Assembly: GCA_035610365.1 (NCBI GenBank)
Contig: CM069436.1
Span: forward strand, 64,371,505 to 64,435,504
Length of the DNA: 64,000 nt
Origin: Aquatica leii
Taxonomy: Eukaryota > Arthropoda > Insecta > Coleoptera > Lampyridae
Reading direction: 5' to 3'
Shown: piece after piece, positions 12,699-24,232 of the stretch
Layout of the letters: every line of letters starts with the position of its first letter
Numbering within the stretch: position 1 is the first letter of the stretch
Translations under genes and position numbers: made by a program
Notes under the pieces: model-generated
The model's input: the letters and a program-made list of their open reading frames with translations, nothing else
Told to the model about the DNA's origin: nothing
Databases searched by the model: none

Positions 12699-14936
12699 AT
12701 GGCAAGTGCAAGTAACTTAAAAACACGAAAAAAAAGTGCCTGTCCTATATTTGGACAAGGAAGTGATTTGGACAATAGAGTTTTACCGACATATTATGAT
12801 ATTATGAAGTGTTATTTACATATTCGCGCCAATCTCATGCCTGAAATTAATTCTAAAGAGGCAATATTTTTTGATATTTCTCAGATCCTTATGCAAAAAA
12901 TACAAGAACAATGTGAACGGGCTTCAATTCCAACCCTCAGTAAATCAAGAATAACAAAAACGTTAAAAAAATACCATAAAAAGTATATGAACATAAAAAA
13001 ATCATCCCACAAAAAAGACTTTTTTCACTTCAAATCAGATGGTTTTGTAAAGCAAACAAAAACAACTTTGTTTGATATATCTTACTGCAAATGCAAGGAT
13101 TTTTTAAAATGTAGTTGTAGTAAGGATAAGAAAATCCCAAAATTGGAACAAACCTTTATTATAGATCAGAGGACACTTCGACAAATGGCTATAGGAAAAG
13201 TAGGTATTAAAACGACACAACAAATGTTAAAAAAACTTAAACGAAAGTTAGCTTCAGAAACAGCTCGTACAAATTTGCAAATAGCTGCTGCTGCAAGTAA
13301 TTAAAAAAAAGTTGCTGTTGATAACAAACAAGAAGACGAAGAAATTGCTCCAGCACACAATACAGATTTGTTAGATAGAGACTTTATCTGCAATATACAA
13401 GATGAACCGTCTACTTCTTCAGGGGTGATCTCAACACAAATGCGAAAATCTCTAACAAAAGTAGCTTTAGAGTGTGATAGAACTTTTGTTTCTGATCGTA
13501 CAGCAGCAAGAATTGCCTTTGCTGGGTTAATGGATTTTGGCATCATATCAGAAAGTGCAAAAAGTAACGTAATAGACAGATCGAAGAGCTAAAAAAAGAC
13601 AAAGGAACTTACTCCAAGTACGTGAAAAGGGAGAACGTCAATGCCTTGCAGCAGTTTATTTTGACAGTAGAAAAGACCGAACCGTAAAAATGGAACGACG
13701 TGGTAAAAAATATTACCGAACAACTGTGGTAGAAGAACATATTGTCTTATTAGAAGAACCATTTTCCAGATATATGGGCCACGTCAATCCACAATCCGGA
13801 CATTCAAGAAGTTGCGCAAAAAGTATGTTAAATTACTTGAAATCATATGCAGACTTATCCCAACTTGTAGCGTTGGGATGCGACGGAACCGTTACGAATA
13901 CTGGTACAAAGGGGAGAATTTTAAGACTCATTGAAATAGATTTAAACCGAAACTTACATTGGTTTATATGCCAGCTACATGGCAATGAACTTCCTCTTCG
14001 GCATTTGTTTTATAGCATAGACGCTACAACTGGACCAAAAAGTTTTTCTGGTCCAATTGGAACTTGTGACTTGTGAGACATTACCGGTAGAGACATTCGA
14101 TAAAATTGACTCTAAACTACGATTGATGGACGTAAAAGACCTTAGTTCTGATCAGAGATATCTATTGGAGATCAGTCAAGCTGTCATAAGTGGAAAAGTT
14201 TCTGATGATCTGAAAAAAAGAAATCCAGGAAAGTTGACTCACACACGTTGAGTTACTTTTGCCAACAAAATATTACGACTATATATTGCCACTAATCAGC
14301 CGAACGAAAATTTGAAAGAACTGGCGGATTATGTGGTAAAAGTGTATGCACCTATTTGGTTCCGCATAAAAAAATATAATTTATGTACAGATGGTGCAAA
14401 TAACCTGTTTCATCTCATAAAACGTTCCCGATATTTAAATGAGAATGACAGAAAAAATTTCGATGCGGCGATTCAAAGAAACGCTTATTTCGCGCATCCT
14501 GAAAATGTATTTCTTTGTATGGTTGCTGATCCACGACAGCATATTAGGGAGCTTGCATTACGCCGCATTTTAAAAGTGAGAAGCGCTAAAAAGAACGACA
14601 TGGCAGCTGTAAGGGTCTTCAAATTACCGTCGCTGAATTTTGAAGCCGAAGACTACTTCAATGGTAGACTGGCAAAATTGTGACATAACCGATCCACCAG
14701 CACTAGCTAGATATTCTGATGAAGAGATCAAACGTTTTATACAAACTAGAGAATCACCAGAGGTTCCAAAATTTCCTTGTCACACACAGCCGGTCAAAAG
14801 ACATATTAAGCTTGTTACGGAGGCTTCCTCATCAGTGTGCGGCCACATAAGAAGAGATGGCTTTATTCGCTCCAAACTTTATACTCTGAATTTAAGGCCC
14901 AAATTTGAAACAAAGAAAGATTATAATGCAATGTAA
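12699..14936 (+). pseudogene. Transposase-like protein of an unassigned family (broken)
   Basis: The start ATG at 12699 follows about 550 bp of non-coding sequence. The N-terminal 200 residues include SACPIFGQGSDLDNRVLPTY, a basic helix-rich region, and a Cys cluster (CKCKDFLKCSCSKDKKIP) that may bind metal. The following parts read, over several frames: YFDSRKD near 13660, LGCDGTVTNTG near 13875, CQLHGNELPLRHLF near 13970, an LSSDQRYLLEISQAV block near 14140, and a conserved LTHTR-x-VTFANKILRLY block near 14240. An acidic residue after a beta-strand, a second Asp, then C-x2-H and Glu resemble the RNase H-fold transposases with a C/D-x2-H motif (hAT, Kolobok, P and others), but I cannot place it in any of them. 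Damage: in-frame TAA at 13302 and TGA at 14252, with frameshifts near 13575, 14060 and 14660. The function is inferred. Confidence 0.6.
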
Positions 14937-15000
14937 AATTAAGCAAGGTTTTTAACAAATAAACTTATTTACTTTAAAATTTCTTTTATTGCCACATCTT

Positions 15001-15290
15001 CGATTTATAAAAATTCAAAAACTTAAAATTTAAGGATGGGGCGGACCCTCGTAATATTTTTTTATCTCAAAAAATAAAATGTAGCAGTGATTTAGATCCC
15101 ACAATGCAACATTCCCGCAATAGTGCTAGTTCGATTTATAAAAAATTAAAAAATCGAAATTTAAAGGTGGGGACCCTCGTAATATTTTTTAATCTCAAAA
15201 AATAAAACATTATAGCATTTTAGATCAGGAAATGCAAGTTTCTATCACTAGTGTCAAGTCAATTTCCAAAAATAAAAATTTTGGATTTAT
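15001..15290 (+). repeat. Tandem repeat, about 130-bp unit, 2.2 copies
   Basis: Unit 1 is 15001-15131 and unit 2 is 15132-15260; a third begins at about 15261 and is cut off at the junction with the gypsy relic. Each unit starts CGATTTATAAAAA and includes GGACCCTCGTAATATTTTTT and ATCTCAAAAAATAAAA. It lies just downstream of the transposase-like gene, so it is probably the element's 3' subterminal region. Confidence 0.8.
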
Positions 15291-15950
15291 TTCGCTTCAA
15301 CCTAATATGCACCCGAGAAAATGGTCTGTTCGCCACCGGTAGCGTATGCAGAAAACCACGCTCACCTGGAATTTTGGTTAATAAGCACGACTTGATATGT
15401 TGCTGCACGTATCTTCTCATGCCAGCAAACAAAAATCCTTTTAACATGGCATTCTATGATAATGCACGCACGTCACTTTTCTCATAGATTTTGGTATCAC
15501 ATACAACTGACGCATCTCATGTCCTACTTTGACTTCTTTAAATAATCTACTATTAATCATCTTAAAATTATACACTGAATTTAATTCACTTGGGTTTATT
15601 GAATCTTTATTTTCACACAGTTCAATGACTTCAGATAACCCAGCGTCACTTCTTTGCATCATCTAGATCTGATCTTCAGAAACAGGTAAAAATACTTCGG
15701 ATTTCTCATAAATATCGTTTCGTGTATCTGATGACTCACTCATTGGAGCTCGCGATAACGCAGCTACATGACTCATGTTTTAATTGCGAATTTTTAGTTT
15801 TTATCGTATTCATGTAAACTATCACTTCACAATCCGTTACACACACAAAATGTATTCCGATTAAATGATGCCTGAGTTTTTCTAGTGTCGAAGCTACGGC
15901 TATTAATTCTAATTTGCAAAATGAATAATTTGATTCTCCGTCGGTCAGAA
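15270..15950 (-). pseudogene. Ty3/gypsy RNase H, pre-integrase and zinc domain (relic)
   Basis: Read on the minus strand from about 15950. First comes an RNase H segment (YSFCKLELIAVASTLEKLR then GIHFVCVTDCEV, equivalent to the family's YELETLAVVEALK and TDCNAL blocks). After a frame change follows HVAALSRAP, the gypsy RNase H end motif HVDALSR with Asp changed to Ala. An in-frame TAG near 15663 precedes the linker (QRSDAGLSEVIELCENK, LYVIPKSMRK), and after another frame change the zinc domain (FAGMRRYVQQHIKSC) and the PFSRVHI segment. Sequence stops matching near 15290, where the other element was inserted. It belongs with the integrase half at 11290-12149. The copy is dead: at least two stops and two frameshifts are visible. 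Confidence 0.85.
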
Positions 15951-16228
15951 TATCGTTAGATATAAAAAAAAATCAAACTCCTATAAAGAAAGTGTAATCA
16001 ACAAATACAAAAAATTAAAACGAGACGTAATTTCAAGTTTTTACCAAGTATTCTTATCGTACTTGCCATCGTAAGCAAAGATATAAATGAATAAACAAAC
16101 ATTTTAATGGCGTTAACACAAATAATTGCTTAAAAATATTAAATTAGTTATTATCACAAAGAAACTTAATAAAAAGTGTCAGAACTATAAATCATAATAT
16201 AATCTGAAACGACGGTTACAATTTTTTT

Positions 16229-16636
16229 GTGAATGTGTTGGCAAGGATTGTGATTGGGGCTTACATTCTTTCTCCACGCTTAGATGAACACATGTATGGA
16301 GAATCTCTACGCGAAGTGTTTTCAGAACGTCCATATTCTACTCTAGCCGTTAGAGAGTGGTTGCACATGCAATTTTGTGATAGATTCATTGTACGTGGTG
16401 AACATCTCTATTGTCTATCCTTAAATTTAACTCCCTTTAATTTCTTCTTCTGAAAACACATACAAAATTTAATTTATGAAACACCTGTTGGAAATGTAGA
16501 AAAGTTAACATCTAGGTTTGCCGTTACTGCCGCAATGGTCAAAGATAATACGTACATGCTGCAAAACTCAATGGAATCTACACTTCAAAGAGTACGTTTA
16601 TGTAATAAATCAAAACTCTTCAAACACGTGCTTTAA
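16229..16636 (+). pseudogene. Mariner/Tc1-superfamily transposase, C-terminal half (relic)
   Basis: The plus-strand reading resembles the C-terminal half of an insect IS630/Tc1/mariner transposase group. It has RLDEHMYGESLREV (family form RLDG-x-Y-x-x-FLRE-x-LP), LAVREWLHMQF, then a shortened SLNLTPFNFFF in place of the usual PRSPDLTPLDFFLWG catalytic block. In the same frame after a TGA at 16451 come LIYETPVGNVEKLTSR and a tail with STLQRVRLCNKSKLF. The third catalytic Asp position is Asn (TPFN) and the sequence is interrupted by stops, so it is inactive. I found no terminal inverted repeats around it. The family is clear from order and spacing of motifs; the exact subfamily is not. Confidence 0.7.
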
Positions 16637-19326
16637 GTTCATTAAAAATCTAGTATAAATTTGTCTTTTAATATTTTGATTTTTTTATCCACATGTTCTA
16701 TCAACTCTAAAAATATGCTTTATTTCACTGACACCCTGTATAAAAAGTATGGGTAGAAGTACGACCAATTCTGTTTGGTTACATGAATAGAACTACTTGT
16801 TTTTTATAGTAATACAACTAAGAAACTCTGAAAAGTGTATGAATATTTTGGAATTTTTTTATTGTTTCTAATTACATGAAACAATCGACTAAGCATTGAG
16901 TCATACAACGATTGAATGTAACGTTTAAGTGTCGCCAAACAGTCATCATTAAAACTGCTTTTAATGTACATCATTAAAAAAACATGTATTTATAGTAAAA
17001 TTTTGCTGTTTGTATAAAGTATTTTCTATGTAAAGTCATAAAAAATTAGTGAAACGTAAAACAAACAGCAAACAGCTGACTATTAAATATTTAAATGTTT
17101 TGTTTTCAGCAAGAAAACTAAATGTTGCAATCTTCAAATTCACTTTTCTTGTAAAGCTAGTTTCTGCATTTTATTTGCTACATAAGATATCTGTTTTTCT
17201 ACATAATGTATATATTACGCGCCTGTCACTGGTCTTAGAAGTATAGTCGTTGCCTCAAAAGATGATACATACGTCATCACCATATGAATTTAGAAAACAC
17301 TTGCCATTACTTGAGTAAAAAAAGAAAACTGTAAGTACATCAAAGATAATACTGTTTCTGTTTATGTTGTAAACAATTGACTTCATAATTGATTAACATT
17401 AGTTGAGTTTGGCATAGGCCACTCATTTACATTTCAAAATTGCAGTTTTACCAAATATATAAAACTTATTAATAAACGAACAAAACATGTTAAAGCTTAA
17501 TTTAAACCACCGTATGTGTAATTTACCTAATTATTCATTCAATTATTTCGTATTTTGTTTAATTATATAAAAAATAGTAATTTTGTAAGTTAGCATTTAG
17601 ATTAAATGCAATTAGCATTGCTAATACTTGATTATTTAGTCAATTTTTATGTTTTTACTAATTTAATGCATGACGTAAAGATCTTCATTTCTGGCAACGT
17701 CTATATAAATATCTTAGTTTTCTAGAACATTAGCATTAACATAACTTATCTAAAATAAAAATCTCACTGTATGTAGTATTGCTAACACGAAATTCGACTT
17801 ATCTGGTCGTAAGTACAAATAATGCATTTTATCTAAAACGATAATGAAGCTTAACTAAAACTACGACTGTTTTTATATTTTCAATAATAAATTTAAATTT
17901 AGTACTACTGTCACTCACATCATTAGTATAAGTACTTAATTGTTTTTTTATTAAAAAAATATATTAAAACGTATAATTTTATGTTTAACTACTTTAACTA
18001 AAATTGTTTAAATGTGTTGTAATACTACTTAATAATTATTAAATTTTTAACAACAATTTGTAATGTTAAGTACATACCTGTTTTCCGAATATAAAACAAA
18101 ATACAATTTGATTGCACTTAAAAAACTTGTATTGCAATAAAGTTTTGTCGAAAACTTTCGTCATTCAGCATCTTCTTATGTACGTATAAAAGAACTTGAC
18201 TGTTGGCCAACTAACAAAATAATAAATGCTAAGTAATTATGTAAGTTACTTTTATACAACTTAAAGACTTGGGTTTATAATTAATTTACGTTTTGAATAT
18301 TTATTAATGAATTTACAAAATAGTTTTAGGCAAACATTTCCGGTCTTACGATAAAGTTAATATTATGTGCATTCTTAACGATTAAACAACCGCAAACTTT
18401 CTACACAGCAAGTCATAAATGTAATGCTTGCTAAAAGATCAAAGACGGAAAGTAAAATTTAAAACACAAATTAAGTTTAAGTGTTTTTTATTGCGTTAAA
18501 TGAGTGTCTAAATCCAAACAAGTAAAAAATAAAAACAAACTGTATATTATATCAAAACAAAAACAAAAATATTTAAAATATTTAAAGTTTCTTACACTAT
18601 CTAATAAATTACTGTTAAATGTTGCGTCAAGTATATGTGCAATGACTTCACACAATGAAAATACATGATTATATAAATATTATGTTCAGTTAAAATTACG
18701 AAATCTAAAACTGTTATTTATAGACTTTTCATAGGAATGAAATAATATACCGTTGTCGATGTGTTCCAGTAAAATTGCTCAAGTTTATTTGAGGCGTGTC
18801 AATTCGGCACCAAAATCTGACTGGTTAACTTGGCACACGGAGATAACGGTAAATTTGAGGCAAGACTAACTTCTAGTCGGGGCATTATGAAACCAGACAG
18901 TTTGACGCTAACCAAGTTTGCTACTGAGACAACTTGGTAAACCAAAATTTAAAATTTTTTATTTGCATTTTTGACGTTTATATTAACATGAGCTATTTTA
19001 ACCAACATTGGAAGCTTTTCCATTAAGTTATTTGGTCAATGACCCTTCAAAAAATACTAAATTGACTTGAAATAGAAATCTTTTATTAAGTAAGAATGTA
19101 TTTTAATATTAAAATAACCCTCCTGCAGCATTGACCACCAGCCGCTACTGCTAAGCATTAATTTGCTATCCACGTGATTATAAAGCGTTGTCTTCATATT
19201 CTATTTTTTAATTTTCAATTAATGTAATTGATGAGTAAAATTTCTTTAAAAAATGAGAATAGAGTAAACAAATTTTATATAGAATATAAAACAACATTAA
19301 TATACAATAAAACAGTGTTTAATTAC
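16637..19326. other. AT-rich stretch; only a short ACACCCTGTATA-type motif
   Basis: A short GACACCCTGTATA motif occurs near 16730; similar strings lie in the LTR-like repeats at 2880 and 57290 and in many insect repeats. The rest shows no gene or repeat that I can support. Confidence 0.5.
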
Positions 19327-19377
19327 TTTTTCCGTCGATCGTTTATTAATACTTGTATTAACGTATAATAATGTATC

Positions 19378-19418
19378 AAAAGTAGTGCGGTAATAGCCCC
19401 TATTACCGCACTACTTTT
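19378..19418. repeat. Perfect 19-bp palindrome with 3-nt loop
   Basis: The arms are 19378-19396 (AAAAGTAGTGCGGTAATAG) and its exact reverse complement at 19400-19418, separated by CCC. The core is much richer in GC than the flanks. There is no gene close by, so it is more likely a repeat end or very short hairpin element than a terminator. Confidence 0.9.
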
Positions 19419-21096
19419 AAACCAATGAAATCAACGAATTTCTATTAACGCTCTATTTTTTCTAACCAATAAAATCGTAGAAAAGAATTAAGATTTTTAT
19501 GAGGTTACGTATATTGTATTAGTTAACGTTTTTAAATAAAAAATAAATTAAAAAATTCACCCGTGCATTATTATAAGTAAACATTTCCAATAATTGTAGG
19601 TTAAGTAACCTGATCACTAAAATGAAAACAAAATTATATACTTTGGAGTTACCAAGATGCTAAAAGAAGCTGATAAATAAAATCCTTAACAATAATTGTG
19701 GTCTACATCATCTGACTATTTTATGAGCACACAAATTGTCAATTGGTTTTTATCGATGATTTTCCGTTGCTTTTGCGGAGCCTTTTTGATATCAAAGTTG
19801 TGATGTTTGTATGTTATATGAAATGGTATATAAAAATAATCATAAATAGATTTTAGTTTATTACATAAATAACAACGTATATTTTGTATAAACCAATACT
19901 TAATATATAACTGTGTTGTAGTGATACTCGTGTACTTCTTTTGCATACATACCGAAAACATTACGTATTTATAAAAATAAGACAAAGAGCATTGAGTTAT
20001 CGTTACTTTCTTCGACATTACCTTCTTCATCTAAGCAACTACTTCTCGGTCATTTGCACTAATTTGTAAAACATTGCTCACTATGCTTTGCTAAACTACA
20101 AATGAACTTTTATCAGATTCAAATTGTATCGATAAGTTAGTGAACAGCATTTTTATAGTAAATCATAAACTAAAAAGATTTACTAAACAATTGTGTTACT
20201 AAAATTCAGCTTTTTGCATGCTGTTCATTTAAAAACTACAATGTGGCACATTATGTTATGGTTAATATGACAAATCTATAATACGAACAAACGATTATGA
20301 ATTTCTCGTGTGTACATACCAGATTTTTTTCTTTAAATTGCCATTACGTAGATATTGTTATAAACAAAAGTAACACAACAATCAATATAGAAAATATATA
20401 TTTAATTTATAAGTAGGTGAACTAGTTTCTTCTCTCTAAAGCCATCATTCGAAACCCCCATCATTCATTAGCGACAACACTAAACTATAATTCATGGCAT
20501 TTTTTGTACTCAAACCCAATCTGTCGTAAGAATTTGTTTATGACATCTGGTTCACCGTTGTAATTAACATTCACTTACATTTTCCAAACTAAAATGTTTA
20601 TTGTTAAAACTTTCTTATCTACAGAAGTAAATATGTATTAAAATTACCATTGTTTTTACCGTAGATTTTTAATGTTTCCTGGTTTTATTCCTAATAACAA
20701 TATTCGTCATTTATGAACCATTTTTAAATGTATAAACACTTTATTTGCTTTATAAATAATTTTGATTTGCTTTTTACATCAAGTGCAGCTTCTGTGTACA
20801 AAGAAAACAATCCCACGATTACCTTTCGGCTGATAAAGAAAACTTTTTAATGTTTCGAGATGTAATTTTCTTCGATTTTCTAGCATACTGTTAATCACAT
20901 AAAACTAAAAAAATTTTGCAATCATTGATATTTTCAAAACTAATTATAATCAATCCGATTAAAATTTAATTGACGCGTTGAGGTTATACAGCATTCCCAT
21001 TACTTAAAAATCCCACTACCGTTGATACAAAAATAAAACAATTGTTCAGTAGATAAAATTATAAAATTATAAGTAAATGCAAAAAATTAATAAGAT
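19419..21096. other. AT-rich stretch, nothing recognised
   Basis: One 104-codon minus-strand frame (19716-20030) is Tyr/Lys/Ile-rich with no motif and is probably chance. No other signal. Confidence 0.45.
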
Positions 21097-21117
21097 ACGA
21101 TCGACGGAAAAACTTAA

Positions 21118-21245
21118 AAACCAACTTGTTTGATAATATGCAATTAATAATCTCGACAACATTAACGCTCTCGCTCGCTGCGCTCGCTCGCGCGTGAAAA
21201 TGTCTCGATTATTAATTGCCTTCATTACCAACCTTGTTGGTTAAA
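21118..21245. repeat. Imperfect hairpin repeat with a GC-rich CGCTCG centre
   Basis: About 60-bp arms: AACCAACTTGTTTG ... CAATTAATAATCTCGACA on the left, and TGTCTCGATTATTAATTG ... CAACCTTGTTGGTT on the right as the imperfect complement. The centre is CTCTCGCTCGCTGCGCTCGC. Size, symmetry and lack of coding sequence suit a MITE-like hairpin element. Confidence 0.7.
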
Positions 21246-21790
21246 TAACTATAAAATGGCGTCGTCGCAGAAACATTACACTTTATCGTTAATCAAAAGA
21301 ATTAAATTAATTAGTGAGGCTCACTTTATTTTTTTTACTTTCCTATAAGAAAATTATAGCGATCGAAATTTTTTTTTCAAAAAGTTTTTATTGCATAATT
21401 TTACGTTTCAAGATCTCCTGAATCAGAAAAATGTATTTTGTGACCAAAAAAATTTGGGTGTCTGTGTGTGTGTATGTGTGTAACGATGTACCCACGATAA
21501 CTCTCGAACCAAAAGTCCTAGTAACTTGAAATTTGGTTTACAGCTGACTTTTTATATTCTTTCAGTTCTATCAAAAGATGGGCCTGATAGAGAAACCAAA
21601 AGTAGGTGTATCCGCCATTTTTAACTGTTTTTCTTATATAATCTTTTGTACGTATGTAAATTATTCCAATTATTTTTACAGTTTCTTATAGAGTTAATTC
21701 TTCGTAAGAATTTATTCAAATAAAAAATTTTTCTAACGTTAACAGTATATTAGATATTTGATTTATAATTTAAAATTAATTCTATATATA

Positions 21791-22138
21791 TGTTACGCCC
21801 AAACATCGAAAACGCTCAGTGAGCGAAAAAATCGACCACAACGCGTTGTGGACGATGTTGAACGACCAAACACCGAAATAAGATACTTCTTCGGTGTGTG
21901 GTTGTGCTTATTAGACCACAACGCGTTATGTGCAATTGCGAAACGACCACGACGCGTTTTGGACAATGTAGGACAATCACAACCCGAAATGATAAGCGTA
22001 ACTTAAAAATCTTAAATAACTTTAAAAGGATATGATTAATATTTGAAATTATTAATTAATCAAAAATACAGAAAGAAACAGGAAAAATAAAATTAATGTA
22101 CCCTAAAAATAGACAAAAACAATGAAAGAAGAAATCAA
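21791..22138 (+). repeat. Left terminal inverted repeat of the Ginger2 element
   Basis: It pairs with 24190-24538. It holds short sub-repeats around CCACAACGCGTTGTGG (itself palindromic), CACAACGCGTTATGTG and CCACGACGCGTTTTGG, spaced 60-70 bp apart, which may be transposase-binding sites (inference). Confidence 0.88.
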
Positions 22139-22283
22139 TTGTTTTTGCAGGCACTGCTGTTGTGCGATTTGGACAATTTAGTACCCCAATACGGCGTCAT
22201 ATTGTCGGTGATATCCATGTAACCCTATTGCATCAGCGAGTTAAAACTGTCCGGATGTGGTCTGCGTAACGTGCAGTTTAACT

Positions 22284-24232
22284 ATGAGCGTTACACAGAC
22301 CGGATCGTTGCCATCGGCAGAAAATAAAAACATGAAAGAGGCGTTTAACGAAAAACTTAAATATGTTGTTGAAAATAGCAATGATCGGAGTGATTATTTT
22401 ACGAGTGAGCGGTACAGCCAAATCGTACGTGAGGTGGGAGAAACTAAACGTTTAAAACAGAGTAAGATGCTGTTGTCATCTAAACAATACAGAAGGCTGA
22501 AGAGATACGACATTATAACAATTGGGGGAATTGAAAAATTAATTGAAAAAGCCGTGGAAACACAGAGTGGTAACTTTCGATATTACTGCAAAACGAAGAA
22601 TATGTTTGATATCATTGAAACTGCTCATATGGCAACTGGACATAAAAGAACAAGAGGTAAGCGTTTTTCTCATTAAATAAGATGAACTTATGAAAATTAA
22701 ATAGGGGAGAGCAGGACAGGGATAAAAACTTAGAAGTTTATAAGAGTTACACCAACGACTAAAATTGTTTTACTTCTTTGTCCTAGACGTGTAAGTGCCA
22801 CTTACACATCATGACAAAAAAGTTCACTTATATGACAGGTAGTGCAAAAATATTTTTCTTCGTTTCATTTTAGTTATAGAGGCCGAAATAAAGAAAAAAT
22901 ACTGCAATATCACCCGAACAGCTATTCAGATGTATTTGTCGCTCTGCGAACAGTGCCAAGGAAAGAAGAAAATTAAGACAAAAGGATTAGTTGTTGCGCC
23001 GATCTTGTCAAGCCATATGAATTCGCGATGTCACGTGGATTTAATAGATATGCAGAGTGAAGCAGACGGTGATTATTGCTTTATTTTCAACTATCAAGAC
23101 CATTTAACTAAATTTACAATACTCAAACCACTAAAAACTAAAACGGCTGAAGAAGTTGCATATCAATTGATGGATACCTTTTGTATTTTTGGAGCTCCAT
23201 TTATTCTCCAAAGTGATAATGGGAGAGAATTTGCTAACAAAATAATTGAAAGTTTAACGGACATGTGGTCAGACTTAAAACTGGTGCACGGAAAGCCTAG
23301 GCATTCACAAAGTCAAGGCTCGGTAGAACGCTCAAATTAGGATGTAAGAGATATGTTGGTAGCATGGATGTTACATAACCAGATTAAAAAATGGTCAGAG
23401 GGATTAAGGTTTATTCAAAGCAAAAAGAACCGCTCGCTACATGAAGGAATTAAAAAAAGTCCTTACGAACCCATGTTTGGTAGCACGCAAAGAGTCGGAT
23501 TGGCAGATTCTACGTTGGAAAAGGAAACATACGAATCTTTGAAAACGGAAGAAGATTTAGAACAGATTTTGCGTGGGCTAAGTATACTAAGTATACTCGA
23601 ACTCGATATGCGAAGATTACGGTATTGTCCAACCATGCGGAAAATGCAGCGTAAGGATACACACAAAGTGTGGAATAGAAATTGAAGACCAAGTCATATG
23701 TATCCTTTGCAGCAGGACTGACGCAATTAGAGATCAACGCGAAAGCACTAAAACGGGGTTGGAAAAACAAGCTGCGAAAATGTTAGCTTTGTCACAGCAA
23801 AAATTGCCTCCTATTAAAGTGAGCCAAAATGTCGTAGTTAAAGTTCCAGACGTAGATAGAGGGCGACTTGCTCCCAGAAATGTGTTGGCTGTTGTTCTCA
23901 GTGTTAATGAATCTGGTTTATATAAACTGGGAACTAAAGAAGGCGTCCTGGAAAGAATTTACAGTCGAAATGAATTTACCTTCGCTGATTCCAATTTTAT
24001 TGCTGAATCGGATATTCTCAGCTTATCATTAACTCTGAGAAAAGCTTTAGCTCTCTCATCTGGATCAAAACAAGGATTTGTAATCTGCCATTGCAAGCGT
24101 TATTGTAACACAAAAAGATGCAATTGTCGGTCTAAAGAGGTGCTGTGCAATTCAAAATGCCACAAAAGCAGTCCCTGCAAAAACAAATGGTTTCTTCTTT
24201 CATTATCTTTGTTTATTTTTAGGGTACATTAA
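22284..24232 (+). pseudogene. Ginger2/KRBA2-like integrase-type transposase (broken)
   Basis: Two exons. Exon 1 runs from ATG 22284 to 22656; an ATG at 22257 is also in frame but sits in less coding-like sequence. A GTAAGC...TTTTAG intron (22657-22873) keeps the frame. Exon 2 carries a CxxC piece of the zinc domain (LCEQCQ), the first catalytic Asp in CHVDLIDMQS, the second in LQSDNGREFANK, and the catalytic Glu in RHSQSQGSVERSN; this PRHSQSQGSVER block is diagnostic of the Ginger2/KRBA2 group. C-terminal parts include CGKCSV, CGIEIEDQVICILC and a Cys-rich CXC-like tail (CHCKRYCNTKRCNCRS). Damage: TAG at 23338-23340 just after the catalytic Glu, and a frameshift before 23621. Otherwise well preserved, so decay is recent. 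The protein would cut and join the element's ends. Confidence 0.9.
22657..22873 (+). other. Intron in the Ginger2 transposase gene
   Basis: Donor AAGAG|GTAAGCG and acceptor TTTCATTTTAG|TTATAG. Splicing joins a split Val codon (G|TT) and links the zinc-domain half GHKRTR with VIEAEIKKKY, matching how the family reads. The sequence inside has stops in all useful frames. Confidence 0.75.

Larger units (their letters stand above)
12150..15290 (+). mobile_element. Element with an unassigned transposase-like gene, inserted in a gypsy pol
   Basis: About 3.1 kb separates the two halves of a minus-strand gypsy pol. The left break is near residue 1 of the FFDSFG segment; the right break follows PFSRVHI in the pre-integrase/integrase junction. 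The inserted DNA contains one plus-strand gene (12699-14936) and about 2.2 units of a 130-bp tandem repeat near its 3' end. A weak inverted similarity exists between about 12420-12435 (AGGGTCCGCC) and the tandem units (GGCGGACCCT), which may be subterminal repeats. Exact ends and a target duplication could not be fixed, and some gypsy sequence appears lost at the junctions. Confidence 0.6.
19327..21112. repeat. Sixteen-bp inverted repeat pair 1.75 kb apart
   Basis: TTTTTCCGTCGATCGT at 19327-19342 recurs exactly, inverted, at 21097-21112. Similarity beyond 16 bp is weak. The pair could be the worn ends of a DNA transposon covering this interval; no coding sequence was found inside. Confidence 0.5.

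Noticed and set aside
19378..19418. Palindrome considered as a transcription terminator or operator
   Set aside because: No gene lies next to it and the genome appears eukaryotic; a repeat or transposon end is more plausible.
21465..21484. GTGTGTGTGTATGTGTGTAA as a microsatellite of interest
   Set aside because: Short, imperfect, and part of the TTTCCTATAAG repeat family; nothing unusual.
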